From positions 1 through 64,000 of the forward strand of contig NZ_FCOT01000011.1 of NCBI RefSeq assembly GCF_900046455.1: a stretch of 64,000 nt of DNA, given 5' to 3'. The notes under the pieces were generated by a model. It had not been told where the DNA came from. It was given only the letters and a program-made list of their open reading frames with translations, and searched no databases. Below are positions 50,712-60,105 of the stretch, piece after piece (the first letter of the stretch is position 1; the number at the start of each line of letters is the position of its first letter). A program made the translations under genes and the position numbers. The stretch is from Cellulomonas timonensis. GTDB lineage: Bacteria; Actinomycetota; Actinomycetes; Actinomycetales; Cellulomonadaceae.

Positions 50712-53294
50712 CTACTCGTAGCTGACCGCGTCGAGCACCGGCAGCCGGGCGGCGCGCACCCCCGGCCACACGGCGGCGAGCACGCCGACGACGATGGCAA
50801 GCAGCACCATGCCGAGCAGGCTGGCCCACGGGACGGCGAGGTCGGTGAGCCCGTCGGCGGCGAACACCGTGGGCATCGTGGAGGCGAGCGCGACGCCGAC
50901 GGCCAGCCCGACGACGGTGCCGAACACGGCGGTGAGGATCGATTCCACGGTGACAGTGCCGGCGAGTTGGAGCCGCCCGAGGCCGACGGCGCGCAGCAAC
51001 CCGATCTCCCGGGTCCGCTCGATCACCGACAACGCCAGGGTGTTGACGATGCCCAGCACCGCGATGACGATCGACAGCCCCAGCAGCGCGTACAGGATCA
51101 CCAGCACCTGGTTCACCTGGTCGGCGAGCCCGGCGACGAACTGCTCGGTGTCCAGCACGGAGACGATGACGTAGGGCCGCACGGCTTGGGTGAGCTGGTC
51201 GCGGAGCTCGCCGAGGTCGGTTCCGGGGGTAGCGGTGACGAACACCGTCGGGATGGTGCGCTCGACGCTGGGCACGAGCGCGTCGAAGACGTCGGGCGAC
51301 ACGACGAGCGGCGCGGGGATCGCGGACGAGTCGATGATCGCGCCGACGCGCAGCTCCAGGGCTCCGGAGCCGCCGGTGAGCGTGAGGCGGTCGCCCACCT
51401 CCCAACCCTCGTCCTTGGCGGCCCCACGTTGTACGGCCACCTCACCGTCCTCGAGCGTCGTGCGGAGGTCCCCGTCGACCTCCTCGACCTGCAGGCTGCG
51501 GCCGATGGTCGCAGGGTCGATCCCGGCGAGCAGCACCGACGACTGGTCTCCCGCGTTGCCACCCGGCCCGCCGACCAGCACCTGGCCGGCGTAGAACGCG
51601 TCCGCGGCGGCGACGTCCGGCAGCGCGCGCACGGCGGTAACGGCGTCCGCGGGGATCGAGCCGGAGGCGGGCGTGCTGAGGATGTAGTCGGTTCTGGCCT
51701 CGCGCGCGACGATCGCCTGGGTGGAGGCCGTGGTCGACGCGGCGATGACAGCGGCCGCCCCGACCAGCGCCATGCCGATCATCAGGGCGCCTGCCGTGCT
51801 GGCGGTGCGGCGCGGGTTGCGCACCACGTTGCCGCGCGCGAGCCTGCCCACCGGCTTGATCCATGCCACGAAGGGCGCCGCGAGGACCCCGATGCTCGCG
51901 CGGGCGATCACCGGGGACAGCAGCAGCACGCCGATCACCACCCCCGCGGCGCCGTAGCCCAGGAGCTGCGGAGCCCGGTCCGCCTCGGGCCGCCACACGG
52001 CCACGAGCACCCCTACGGCGCCCAGCAACCCGAGGCCCGCGCCGATGGCGGCCCGCAGCCGCAACGGCCGCTCGGGCGCCGTCGTCTCATCGCGCATCGC
52101 CTCCACGGGTGGCACCAACGCCGCCCGCCGGGCTGGCACGAACGCCGCGACGAGGCTGACCAGCGTGCCCACCACCAGCGAGATCGCGACTGTCGAGGCG
52201 TTGAGCGGGATGCTGCCCGTGAGCGTCATCCCCATCGACTCCAACACCCGGCGCAGCACCTCGACCAGCGCGAGCCCTCCGGCGATGCCCAGCGCCGAGC
52301 CGATCAGCCCGATGACGGCGGCCTGCACCAGGATCGACAGGAGCACCTGCAGCGGCGAGGCGCCCACCGCGCGCAGCAGCGCGAACTCCCGCGTGCGCTG
52401 CCGCACGGACATGGAGAACGTGTTGGCGATGATGAACGCACCCACGAACAGCGAGATGCCGGCGAAGACCAGCAGGAACGTGAGGATGAACCCGAGGATC
52501 GCCTCGATGGCGGCGCGGCTCTCAGCGCGCGCGTCGTCACCGGTGACGGCCTGCGCGGGGGTGGCCGCGGGCGCCGCGTCCCGGACCACGGGCTCCACCC
52601 GGTCGACGAGCGACGACTCACTCAGCCCCTGCTCGCCGTACACGGCGATGGTGGACACCATGCCGTCGGGGGCGAACAGCGCGCGCCCGGTGGCCGGGTC
52701 CAGGTAGACGAGCGTGGCGCCGGCGGTGGGGGCCACAGCGTCCACGTCGCCGACGATCACGACGTCCAGCAGCTCGCCGCCCAGCACGATCTGGGTGGCG
52801 TCCCCCACCTCGAGCCCCGAGGCGTCGAGGCTGGAGTGCTCCAGCGCGATCTCCCCGGCGCCGTCCGGCAGCCGCCCGTCGATCACGTCCACTCCCCGCG
52901 TCTGCGGGTACAGCACCAGGGCGATGCTGGGCGCCTGCGTGCTCTGCACCGCTGTGCCGTCGGCGCCGACGAGCACCACCGGGCCGGACAGGTCGGGCAG
53001 CGCGGCGGTGACGCCGTCCACCCCGGCCACGACGTCGGCGAGCCCGATCGGCACCTGGTTGCGCGCGTCGGACGCCTCCCCGCCGACGGTGGACTCCCCC
53101 GGCGCGCGATCGGCGCCGCGCACGTACGCGTCGCCCAGCATCGACGTCTCGACGATGTCGGTGAACGTCGAGGACAGCATGGTGCGCAGCGCGAACGTGC
53201 CCGCGACGAACGCGATGCCCAGCGCGACGGCCAGCATCGTCAGCAGGAACCGCACGGGGTGGGCGCCGATGCCCCGCAGCGCGACCCGCAGCAT
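50712..53294 (-). CDS. FtsX-domain ABC transporter permease (first copy)
   Basis: An 860-residue permease with two FtsX-like modules. Each module has an N-terminal helix, an extracytoplasmic domain and three helices; the second begins near residue 460 (GRLARGNVVRNPRRTASTAGALMIGMALVG). These complexes work as MacB/LolCDE-type mechanical exporters rather than classical channels. ATG 53294 overlaps the ATPase stop by one base (TGATG). It is about 55-60% identical by eye to the second copy at 54202, with a block of 128 identical bases (51000-51127 and 54490-54617). Confidence 0.92.
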   Translation of the reverse strand: MLRVALRGIGAHPVRFLLTMLAVALGIAFVAGTFALRTMLSSTFTDIVETSMLGDAYVRGADRAPGESTVGGEASDARNQVPIGLADVVAGVDGVTAALPDLSGPVVLVGADGTAVQSTQAPSIALVLYPQTRGVDVIDGRLPDGAGEIALEHSSLDASGLEVGDATQIVLGGELLDVVIVGDVDAVAPTAGATLVYLDPATGRALFAPDGMVSTIAVYGEQGLSESSLVDRVEPVVRDAAPAATPAQAVTGDDARAESRAAIEAILGFILTFLLVFAGISLFVGAFIIANTFSMSVRQRTREFALLRAVGASPLQVLLSILVQAAVIGLIGSALGIAGGLALVEVLRRVLESMGMTLTGSIPLNASTVAISLVVGTLVSLVAAFVPARRAALVPPVEAMRDETTAPERPLRLRAAIGAGLGLLGAVGVLVAVWRPEADRAPQLLGYGAAGVVIGVLLLSPVIARASIGVLAAPFVAWIKPVGRLARGNVVRNPRRTASTAGALMIGMALVGAAAVIAASTTASTQAIVAREARTDYILSTPASGSIPADAVTAVRALPDVAAADAFYAGQVLVGGPGGNAGDQSSVLLAGIDPATIGRSLQVEEVDGDLRTTLEDGEVAVQRGAAKDEGWEVGDRLTLTGGSGALELRVGAIIDSSAIPAPLVVSPDVFDALVPSVERTIPTVFVTATPGTDLGELRDQLTQAVRPYVIVSVLDTEQFVAGLADQVNQVLVILYALLGLSIVIAVLGIVNTLALSVIERTREIGLLRAVGLGRLQLAGTVTVESILTAVFGTVVGLAVGVALASTMPTVFAADGLTDLAVPWASLLGMVLLAIVVGVLAAVWPGVRAARLPVLDAVSYE

Positions 53295-54076
53295 CAGGGG
53301 GCCTGGTGGCGTGCGCCGAGCGCCTCGAGCACCGTGGCGGGGGTCGGGTCGACGAGCTCGCCGACCAGCCGGCCGTCGGCGAGGAACAGCACACGGTGCG
53401 CGTAGGACGCGGCGGTCGGCTCATGCGTGACCATCACCACCGACTGGCCAAGGTCGTCCACCGACCGGCGCAGGAAGCCCAGCACCTCCGCGGAGGACTC
53501 CGAGTCGAGGTTGCCCGTCGGCTCGTCCGCGAAGACGACCGCCGGGCGGGACATGAGGGCCCGCGCGCAGGCGACCCGTTGCTGCTGCCCGCCGGAGAGC
53601 TCGGAGGGCTTGTGGTGCAGCCGGTCGCGCAGCCGCACCGCGTCCACGACGGTGTCGAAGAAGTCGCGGTCGATGGGCTGGCGCGCGATGTCGAGCGGCA
53701 GCGTGATGTTCTCCGCCGCGGTCAGCGTCGGCACCAGGTTGTACGCCTGGAACACGAAGCCCAGGCGGGTGCGGCGCAGCTTGGTGAGCCGGCGCTCGCT
53801 CAGGCGGCTGACCTCGACGCCGTCCACCTCCACGGCGCCGGCGGTGGGGCGGTCCAGGCCCGCCATGCAGTGCATGAGCGTCGACTTGCCCGATCCGGAC
53901 GGGCCCATGATCGCCGTCAGCTCACCTCGGCCGAAGTCCACGTCGATGCCGTCCAGCGCCTTGACGGCCGTGTCGCCCGAGCCGTAGGTCTTCACGAGCC
54001 CGCGAGCGCGGGCGATCGGGCCGGTGGCGGTGTCCGCGCTCGAGCGGGCGGGCTCGGCGGGTGGGGCGTGACTCAT
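53294..54076 (-). CDS. ABC transporter ATP-binding protein (first copy)
   Basis: A 260-residue MacB/LolD-type ATPase: Walker A GPSGSGKST near residue 65, signature LSGGQQQRVACARAL near 165, Walker B VVFADEPTGNLDS and the His switch MVTHEPTAA. The start ATG 54076 follows GGAGG. It is the first gene of a two-gene operon with the FtsX permease. The homologous second copy begins at 57584. Confidence 0.93.
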   Translation of the reverse strand: MSHAPPAEPARSSADTATGPIARARGLVKTYGSGDTAVKALDGIDVDFGRGELTAIMGPSGSGKSTLMHCMAGLDRPTAGAVEVDGVEVSRLSERRLTKLRRTRLGFVFQAYNLVPTLTAAENITLPLDIARQPIDRDFFDTVVDAVRLRDRLHHKPSELSGGQQQRVACARALMSRPAVVFADEPTGNLDSESSAEVLGFLRRSVDDLGQSVVMVTHEPTAASYAHRVLFLADGRLVGELVDPTPATVLEALGARHQAP

Positions 54077-54147
54077 GTGGCCTCCGCGCGGGGCGTCCCG
54101 GCGCGCGCCGCCGATCCCCCTCGTCAGCGTAGGAGCACCCCGGACAT

Positions 54148-54188
54148 GACGCCGCCGGGGGCGCCTGATGGCGTGCCCCGGCGGCGTC
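54148..54188 (-). terminator. hairpin between the two ABC operons
   Basis: Arms GACGCCGCCGGGG (54148-54160) and the complementary CCCCGGCGGCGTC (54176-54188) give a 13-base stem. It stands just after the stop of the second permease gene (54202) and before the next ATPase gene, so it likely ends the upstream operon. Confidence 0.6.
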
Positions 54189-54201
54189 TCCCAGTGTCGG
54201 G

Positions 54202-56775
54202 CTACTCGTAGCTGACAGCCTCCAGCACCGGCATCCGCGCGGCGCGCAGCCCGGGCCACAGCGCGGCCAGCACCCCCACCACCAGCGCGAGCACCAGCAT
54301 CGACCCGAGGCTGCCCCACGGGACCGAGAGGATCGTCAGGCCGTCATCGGTGAACACCCGCTGCATCGCGGCGGCGAGCCCCACCCCTACGACCAGCCCC
54401 ACCACGGTGCCGAACAGCGCGGTGAGCACCGACTCGATGGTCACCGTGCCGGAGAGCTGGAGCCGCCCGAGGCCGACGGCGCGCAGCAGCCCGATCTCCC
54501 GGGTCCGCTCGATCACCGACAACGCCAGGGTGTTGACGATGCCCAGCACCGCGATGACGATCGACAGCCCCAGCAGCGCGTACAGGATCACCAGCACCTG
54601 GTTCACCTGGTCGGCGATGCCCGCGACGAACTCGTCCTTGTCGAGCAGCGAGATCACCACATACGGCGACAGCGTCTCGGTGAGCGCCTCACGGGCGTCC
54701 TCGAGGCCCACGCCGTCGGCGGTGGAGATGAACACGTTCGCGACGTGGCGCTCGGACGGCACGATCATCTGGTCGTACATGTCCAGTGACATCGCGGAGG
54801 CCACGCCCAGCGCGTTGGACGAGAAGATGGCGCCGACGGTCACGTCCTGCTGCCCGCCGCTGCCCAGGAACGTCAGCTCGTCGCCGACCTTCCAGCCCTT
54901 CTCCTCGGCGACGCTCTCCTGCAGGGCGATCCGCCCGTCGGCGAGCACCTGCGTCAGATCGCCCTCCACCTCCTCGATGTCGAGGCTGCGGCCGAACGCC
55001 AACGGGTCGATGCCGGTGGTGCTCAGCAGCTGGTCGGCCGCCGGGGTCGTGCCGGCTCGGTCGGCCAGGAACACCCCGAAGTACAGCGCGTCGGCGGTGT
55101 CGACCTCGGGCAGTGCCCGCATCTCCTCGACCGCCTGCTCCGGGATGGAGCCGCTGGTGGCGGCGGCCGTGATGAAGTCCGCCACTGCCTCCTTCCGCAC
55201 CACGCTGCCCAGCGAGGCCTGCGTGGTCGCCGCGATGACGGTGGCCGCGCCGACCAGCGCCATGCCGATCATCAGGGCGCCAGCGGTGTTGGCCGTGCGG
55301 CGCGGGTTGCGGACCACGTTGCCGCGCGCGAGCCGCCCGATGGGCTTGACCAGCGCCACGAACGGCGCGGCCAGGACGCCCAGGGCCCCGCGGGCGATCA
55401 CCGGCGCCAGCAGCAGCATGCCGATCACGACAGCCGCGGCGCCGAAGCCGATGAGCATCTCGCCGCTCTCCAGCTCGGGCTTGAGCGCGGCGACCACGAC
55501 GCCGACGACACCGAGGCCGCCGACAGCAGCGCCGATGATCGCGCGCACCTTCAGCGAGCGCTCAGCGCTGACCACGTCGTCCCGCATCGCCTCGACGGGC
55601 GGGATCATCGCGGCGCGGCGGGCCGGCAGGAACGCGGCCCCCACGCTGACGAGCGTGCCCACCAGCACCGAGATGACCACAGTCGTCGGGTCGAGCGGGA
55701 TGTCGCCCGCCAGGCTCATGCCCATGGACTCGAAGGCCACGCGCAGCACGGAGACCAGCCCCACGCCACCGGCAACACCGATCAGCGACCCGATGACGCC
55801 GACCACCGCGGCCTGGACCAGGATCGACGTGAGGACCTGTGTGGGCGAGGCGCCCACGGCCCGCAGCAGCGCGAACTCCCGCATGCGCTGCCGCACCGAC
55901 ATCGAGAACGTGTTGGCGATGATGAACGCGCCCACGAAGAGCGAGATGCCGGCGAAGACGAGCAGGAACGTCGAGATGAAGCCGAGCTGGCCCTCGATGT
56001 CCGCGCGGGCCTCGACCCGCATCTCGGCGCCGCCGACCACCTCGGCGGAGGAGTCGGAGCCGGCGATCACGGCGTTGACGCCGTCGACGATCTCCTGCTC
56101 CGGCACGCCGTCCTCGCCGTAGACGGCGATCGTGGCGACCTGGCCGTCGGGGGCGAAGTCGGCGATGGCCGTGTCGACGTCGACGTAGATGATCGTGGCG
56201 CCGGCCATCGGGCCGCCGGGGTCGATCTCGCCGACCACCTCGACCTTGCGGATCTCGCCAGCGACGACCACGTTCGTGGTGTCGCCGAGCTCCAGCCCCG
56301 AGCTGGCCAGGGTCGCCATCTCCAGGGCGACCTCGTCGATCCCCTCCGGCGCACGGCCGTCGACGATCGTGCTGGTGCGGTCGTCGGGGCTGTACATCAC
56401 GGCGAAGCTCGGCGCCTGCGTGGACTGCACGGCGGTGCCATCGGCGCCCACGAGCACCATCGGGCCGGAGACGTCGGGGAGCGCGGCCTGGACGCCGTCG
56501 ACCTCGGAGAGCTCGTCGGCCAGGGAGATCGGGATGCGGTTGCGCGTGTCGCCGACCTCGGTGCCGACGTCGGCGGTGCGGATCGACGCGTCAGTGCCGC
56601 GCACATACGCGTCGCCCAGCATCGTGGCGTCGACGATCCCCGTGAACGTCGACGAGAGCATCCCGTTGAGCGAGAACGTGCCGGCGACGAACGAGATGCC
56701 CAGCGCGACAGCCAGCAACGACATCAAGAAGCGGACCAGATGCGCGCGGATCGCGCGCAGTGCCACCCGCCCCAT
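54202..56775 (-). CDS. FtsX-domain ABC transporter permease (second copy)
   Basis: An 857-residue paralogue of the permease at 50712, with the same two-module FtsX design and the same conserved segments (FLLVFAGISLFVGAFIIANTFSMSVRQRMREF; GRLARGNVVRNPRRTANTAGALMIGMALVG). It overlaps the ATPase stop by one base (TGATG at 56775). Divergence outside the conserved parts suggests a separate substrate, despite the shared fold. Terminator at 54148-54188. Confidence 0.92.
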   Translation of the reverse strand: MGRVALRAIRAHLVRFLMSLLAVALGISFVAGTFSLNGMLSSTFTGIVDATMLGDAYVRGTDASIRTADVGTEVGDTRNRIPISLADELSEVDGVQAALPDVSGPMVLVGADGTAVQSTQAPSFAVMYSPDDRTSTIVDGRAPEGIDEVALEMATLASSGLELGDTTNVVVAGEIRKVEVVGEIDPGGPMAGATIIYVDVDTAIADFAPDGQVATIAVYGEDGVPEQEIVDGVNAVIAGSDSSAEVVGGAEMRVEARADIEGQLGFISTFLLVFAGISLFVGAFIIANTFSMSVRQRMREFALLRAVGASPTQVLTSILVQAAVVGVIGSLIGVAGGVGLVSVLRVAFESMGMSLAGDIPLDPTTVVISVLVGTLVSVGAAFLPARRAAMIPPVEAMRDDVVSAERSLKVRAIIGAAVGGLGVVGVVVAALKPELESGEMLIGFGAAAVVIGMLLLAPVIARGALGVLAAPFVALVKPIGRLARGNVVRNPRRTANTAGALMIGMALVGAATVIAATTQASLGSVVRKEAVADFITAAATSGSIPEQAVEEMRALPEVDTADALYFGVFLADRAGTTPAADQLLSTTGIDPLAFGRSLDIEEVEGDLTQVLADGRIALQESVAEEKGWKVGDELTFLGSGGQQDVTVGAIFSSNALGVASAMSLDMYDQMIVPSERHVANVFISTADGVGLEDAREALTETLSPYVVISLLDKDEFVAGIADQVNQVLVILYALLGLSIVIAVLGIVNTLALSVIERTREIGLLRAVGLGRLQLSGTVTIESVLTALFGTVVGLVVGVGLAAAMQRVFTDDGLTILSVPWGSLGSMLVLALVVGVLAALWPGLRAARMPVLEAVSYE

Positions 56776-57584
56776 CAGACGGCGGCCGAAGTCGTGGCCT
56801 GGCGCGCGCGGGCAGCGACGGAGCCGAGCATCTCGAGCACCGACGCGGGGGTCGGGTCCAGGAGCTCGCCGACCAGGCGGCCGTCAGCCAGGAACAGCAC
56901 GCGGTGCGCGTAGGACGCGGCCGTCGGGTCGTGCGTAACCATCACGATGGACTGGCCCAGCTCGTCGACCGAGCGGCGCAGGAAGCCGAGCACCTCGGCA
57001 GCGGAGGCGGAGTCGAGGTTGCCGGTGGGCTCGTCGGCGAACACGACCGCCGGGCGGGAGACCAGGGCCCGCGCGCACGCCACCCGCTGCTGCTGCCCGC
57101 CGGACAGCTCGTTCGGCTTGTGCCCCAGCCGGTCGCCGAGCCCGACGGCCGCGACCACAGCGTCGAAGTGCGCCTTGTCGACGGGACGCCGGGCGATGTC
57201 CAGGGGCAGCGTGATGTTCTCCGCCGCGGTCAGCGTCGGCACCAGGTTGAACGCCTGGAACACGAAGCCCAGCCGGGTGCGCCGCAGCTTGGTGAGCTGG
57301 CGCTCGTTCATCTGGCCGACCTGGTCGCCGTCCACCTCGATCGAGCCCTCGGTGGGGCGGTCCAGGCCCGCCATGCAGTGCATGAGCGTCGACTTGCCCG
57401 AGCCCGACGGGCCCATGATGGCGGTGAGCTGACCGCGCCCGAACTCCACGTCGACGCCCGCGAGCGCGTGCACCGCCGTCTCGCCCGAGCCGTACGTCTT
57501 GACCAGGCCGCGTGCGGTGGCGATCGGCCGGGCTGCGTCATCGTGCGTGACGCTGGCCGTGGCGCCTGTCGGGGCGGAGCTCAT
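56775..57584 (-). CDS. ABC transporter ATP-binding protein (second copy)
   Basis: A 269-residue ATPase: GPSGSGKST, LSGGQQQRVACARALVSRP, VVFADEPTGNLDS and MVTHDPTAASYAHRVLFLADGRLVGELLDP are present, nearly the same as in the first copy. ATG 57584 is chosen because GGGAAG lies 6-8 bases upstream; an in-frame ATG at 57596 has no ribosome binding site. The gene pair is a tandem duplicate of the one at 50712-54076. Confidence 0.92.
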   Translation of the reverse strand: MSSAPTGATASVTHDDAARPIATARGLVKTYGSGETAVHALAGVDVEFGRGQLTAIMGPSGSGKSTLMHCMAGLDRPTEGSIEVDGDQVGQMNERQLTKLRRTRLGFVFQAFNLVPTLTAAENITLPLDIARRPVDKAHFDAVVAAVGLGDRLGHKPNELSGGQQQRVACARALVSRPAVVFADEPTGNLDSASAAEVLGFLRRSVDELGQSIVMVTHDPTAASYAHRVLFLADGRLVGELLDPTPASVLEMLGSVAARARQATTSAAV

Positions 57585-57827
57585 GTGACTTCCCATCGTG
57601 AGGCTGAAAGGTGTGTGCCATGGGACATCCTTGCTGGTCGCAGGCTTGCGAGGCGATCAGTTATCGCCCTGATCGCACCCCGAGTCGCCTCGGGGGCGAG
57701 TGAGGGTCGCCCCTTGGTCCCCTACGTCGGATTCGGGGCCCGCGTGTGGCCCATCTGGCCGAGCGTGCCTAGCCTGAGAGGACACGACGATGTGGCTTTC
57801 GCTGGTCTCGGGTAAGAGGTAGCGCTG

Positions 57828-58310
57828 ATGCCGTGGTCGCTTCTGGTCGTCCTCCTGGTCCCCGCAGCGTTCTTCTGCGTGCTGTGGGCCGTGTTCCCCA
57901 GCCCTGACGAGCCGCCGCGCTGGCGCAGGCGACTCGGGGCCGCACTGGGACGGATCGGTGAGCGGCTCCATCCACGCCGTCGTCGCGCCCGGCGCCGGGC
58001 GCGACGCCTCGCCGCCGAGGTGCGGCTCGACGACGTGGGCGACGGGAAGGTCGCCGTGCCGGACCCGTTCCTCGCGCTGCGCGTGCAGACCCGGTTGGGC
58101 AAGGTCGCGGAGCTGGCCCGCACGATCGAGGACGAGCCGCGCTCGATGGCGCGGGCCGAGCGCCTCATCGCCACCCAGCTCGCCTACGACGACCTGCTCG
58201 CGGAGGCCTGCGAGCTGGCCGGGGTGCAGCTCCGCAACCGGGCCAAGGGCGACCCGCAGGAGCGTTTCCGCAAGGAGGTCGAGCTCGCCGAGCGCGGCTG
58301 GACCTGGTGA
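57828..58310 (+). CDS. small protein with N-terminal membrane anchor, unknown function
   Basis: A 160-residue protein. An N-terminal hydrophobic helix (WSLLVVLLVPAAFFCVLWAVF) is followed by a strongly Arg-rich segment (RWRRRLGAALGRIGERLHPRRRRARRRARR) that should stay on the cytoplasmic face. A compact helical domain of about 80 residues with VAELARTIEDEPRSMARAERLIATQLAYDDLLAEACELAGV completes it. AGAGG precedes the ATG at 57828. Convergent with the adenosine deaminase gene. No function recognised. Confidence 0.75.
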   Translation: MPWSLLVVLLVPAAFFCVLWAVFPSPDEPPRWRRRLGAALGRIGERLHPRRRRARRRARRLAAEVRLDDVGDGKVAVPDPFLALRVQTRLGKVAELARTIEDEPRSMARAERLIATQLAYDDLLAEACELAGVQLRNRAKGDPQERFRKEVELAERGWTW

Positions 58311-58369
58311 CGCGCCGCCCACCGCATGCGCCAGGTCCAGCCGTTCCCCCGCTCAGAGGGCGATCGCGC

Positions 58370-59359
58370 TCACCAGAGGCGGTCGCGCACCAGGTCGCGG
58401 TCGGGGCCGGTGAGCCAGGACGCCTCGAGTGCGGCCCGGTTCTGCGCCGTGAAGTCCGCGAGGGTGAACCCGAGCGCGTCGGCGACGGCGACGTAGTCCC
58501 CGGCCAGGTCGGTGCCGCCCATGGCCGGGTCGTCGCTGCCCATCGACAGGGACAGCCCCGCATCGCGCAGCAGGCGGAACGGGTGCTCGGCCATCGGGCC
58601 GTGGAAGTTGTACGTCGTGGACAACCACGCGTAGGTGACGTGGATGCCCTCGGCCTTGACCCGGGCCGCGAGGCCGGGGTCCCGGGTCAGGGCATACCCG
58701 TGGTCCAGCCGGGTGCAGCCCAGCAGGTCCAGGCAGTCGGCGACCTCCTGCGCGTCGAACCGCTCCCCCGCGTGGGCGGTGACGTGCAGCCCGCCGTCCC
58801 GGGCGATGGCGTAGGCCTCGACGAAGTCCGCCGGGGGCCCGGCCAGCTCGTCGCCGTCCATGCCGAGCCCGACCACCAGGTCGCGCGGGCCGGCCACGAC
58901 GTCCCGCGCCATCGCCGCCGCCTGCGCCGGGCTGTGCGCCCGGTACACCGAGGGGATGAGGCGCGCGACGATCCCGGTGTCCGCGCGCGCGTCGTGGACG
59001 CCGGCCGTCAACCCGTCCAGCAGCTCGGGGTAGGTGAGCGTGGGGTGCAGGGTCGGGTTGACGAACATCTCCCGGTAGACGACGTTCGAGCCGCGTGCGG
59101 CGTCGACGAGCGCCTCGTAGGTGATCCGGGCGACGTCGTCACGGGTCACCACGGCGGCGCACAGGCGCTCGAAGACCTCCATGAAGCTGGCCATGTCGTG
59201 TTACGCGTACACCTGGGCCGGATCGTCGGAGGGCAGGTCCACGCCGTGGCGCCGGGCCAGGTCGATGAACGTCTCCGGGCGGACGCAGCCCTCCAGGTGG
59301 CAGTGCAGCTCCACCTTGGGCATCTCCCGGAGTTGGCGTGCGAGGACCGCGGCGCTCAT
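58370..59359 (-). pseudogene. add: adenosine deaminase gene interrupted by an in-frame stop
   Basis: The intact gene would encode about 329 residues deaminating adenosine to inosine. The N-terminal part MSAAVLARQLREMPKVELHCHLEG carries the zinc motif HCHLEG, then the frame stops at TAA (59203-59201, codon 53). The rest continues in the same frame with HAGERF, LDHGYAL and SMGSDDPAMGG, all catalytic landmarks. Because the frame is unchanged, the simplest reading is TAC to TAA (Tyr to stop) or a sequence error. ATG 59359 overlaps the upstream glutamine-amidotransferase-like gene (ATGA). Confidence 0.85.
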
Positions 59360-60096
59360 CCGGCGAGCCAGGTGACGAGGCGGTCCCACAGCTCGGCGTA
59401 CCCGTCCCAGTCGAGGAACTCCGGCGGCGCCCAGTGCGGGGCGATGTCGGAGGTGAACGCGCCGGTGCGACCGGCGCCGTAGCCGCCGACGACGAGCAGC
59501 GGGTGCTCGGCGCAGGTCGCCAGCACCTGCGCGTCGTCCTTGGCGACGACCTCGTTGAGGCCGAGTAGCACGGGCCAGGTGGGCGCGAGGCCGGCCACGA
59601 CGTCGTGCTCGGCGATGACCCGGGGCTGCGCGCCGTAGGGCAGCTCGACCCGGTCGTCGCGGTCCAGCACGCTCACGGGCAGCGCCTCGCCCAGCGGCGA
59701 TCTGCCCCAGCGGGCCTTCGCGTCGATCCCGCTGAACGTCATGTACCCGCCCACCATGAGCAGTCCGGCGCCGCGCTCGACGTGCGCGCGCACCAGCTCC
59801 GACTTGTCGGGGGACGGCACGGAGGCCGAGAACGTCTGCGGCGGGAGCTGGAAGCTGTTCGCGCCGACGTCGGAGATGACCACCACGTCGTACGGCGCGT
59901 AGCCCTCGACGGTCACGGGCAGCCGCTCGTGGATGGTGTGCGACGGCACGTACGTCACCTCGTGGCCGCGCTCGCGCAGGGCGGCGAGGAAGGCCCCGCC
60001 GCCCTCCTCGTACTCGGAGGTGGTGAAGGTGTCGAAGCCCTTCTGGTGGATGGAGTGGACGAACCAGGACTCTCCGATGACGAGCACGTGGGACAT
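59356..60096 (-). CDS. glutamine amidotransferase-like protein (DUF1355-type)
   Basis: A 246-residue protein with a class-I amidotransferase-like fold: MSHVLVIGESWFVHSIHQKGFDTFTTSEYEEGGGAFLAALRERGHEVTYVPSH, YDVVVISDVGANSFQLPP and GAGLLMVGGYMTFSG. The usual nucleophile Cys is not present in the GGYMTF elbow, so it may not be an amidotransferase. It is coupled to the adenosine deaminase gene by a 4-base overlap and lies 10 bases after the LacI gene, so all three may be in one transcript. Confidence 0.8.
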   Translation of the reverse strand: MSHVLVIGESWFVHSIHQKGFDTFTTSEYEEGGGAFLAALRERGHEVTYVPSHTIHERLPVTVEGYAPYDVVVISDVGANSFQLPPQTFSASVPSPDKSELVRAHVERGAGLLMVGGYMTFSGIDAKARWGRSPLGEALPVSVLDRDDRVELPYGAQPRVIAEHDVVAGLAPTWPVLLGLNEVVAKDDAQVLATCAEHPLLVVGGYGAGRTGAFTSDIAPHWAPPEFLDWDGYAELWDRLVTWLAG

Positions 60097-60105
60097 GGGG
60101 GCCTC

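Noticed and set aside
58370-59359. Adenosine deaminase TAA read as a specially decoded codon
   Set aside because: No recoding element is visible, and a single Tyr-to-stop change is the simplest explanation.
59201-59389. A separate 50-residue zinc-motif protein before the stop
   Set aside because: It is the N-terminal piece of the deaminase in the same frame and has no independent fold.
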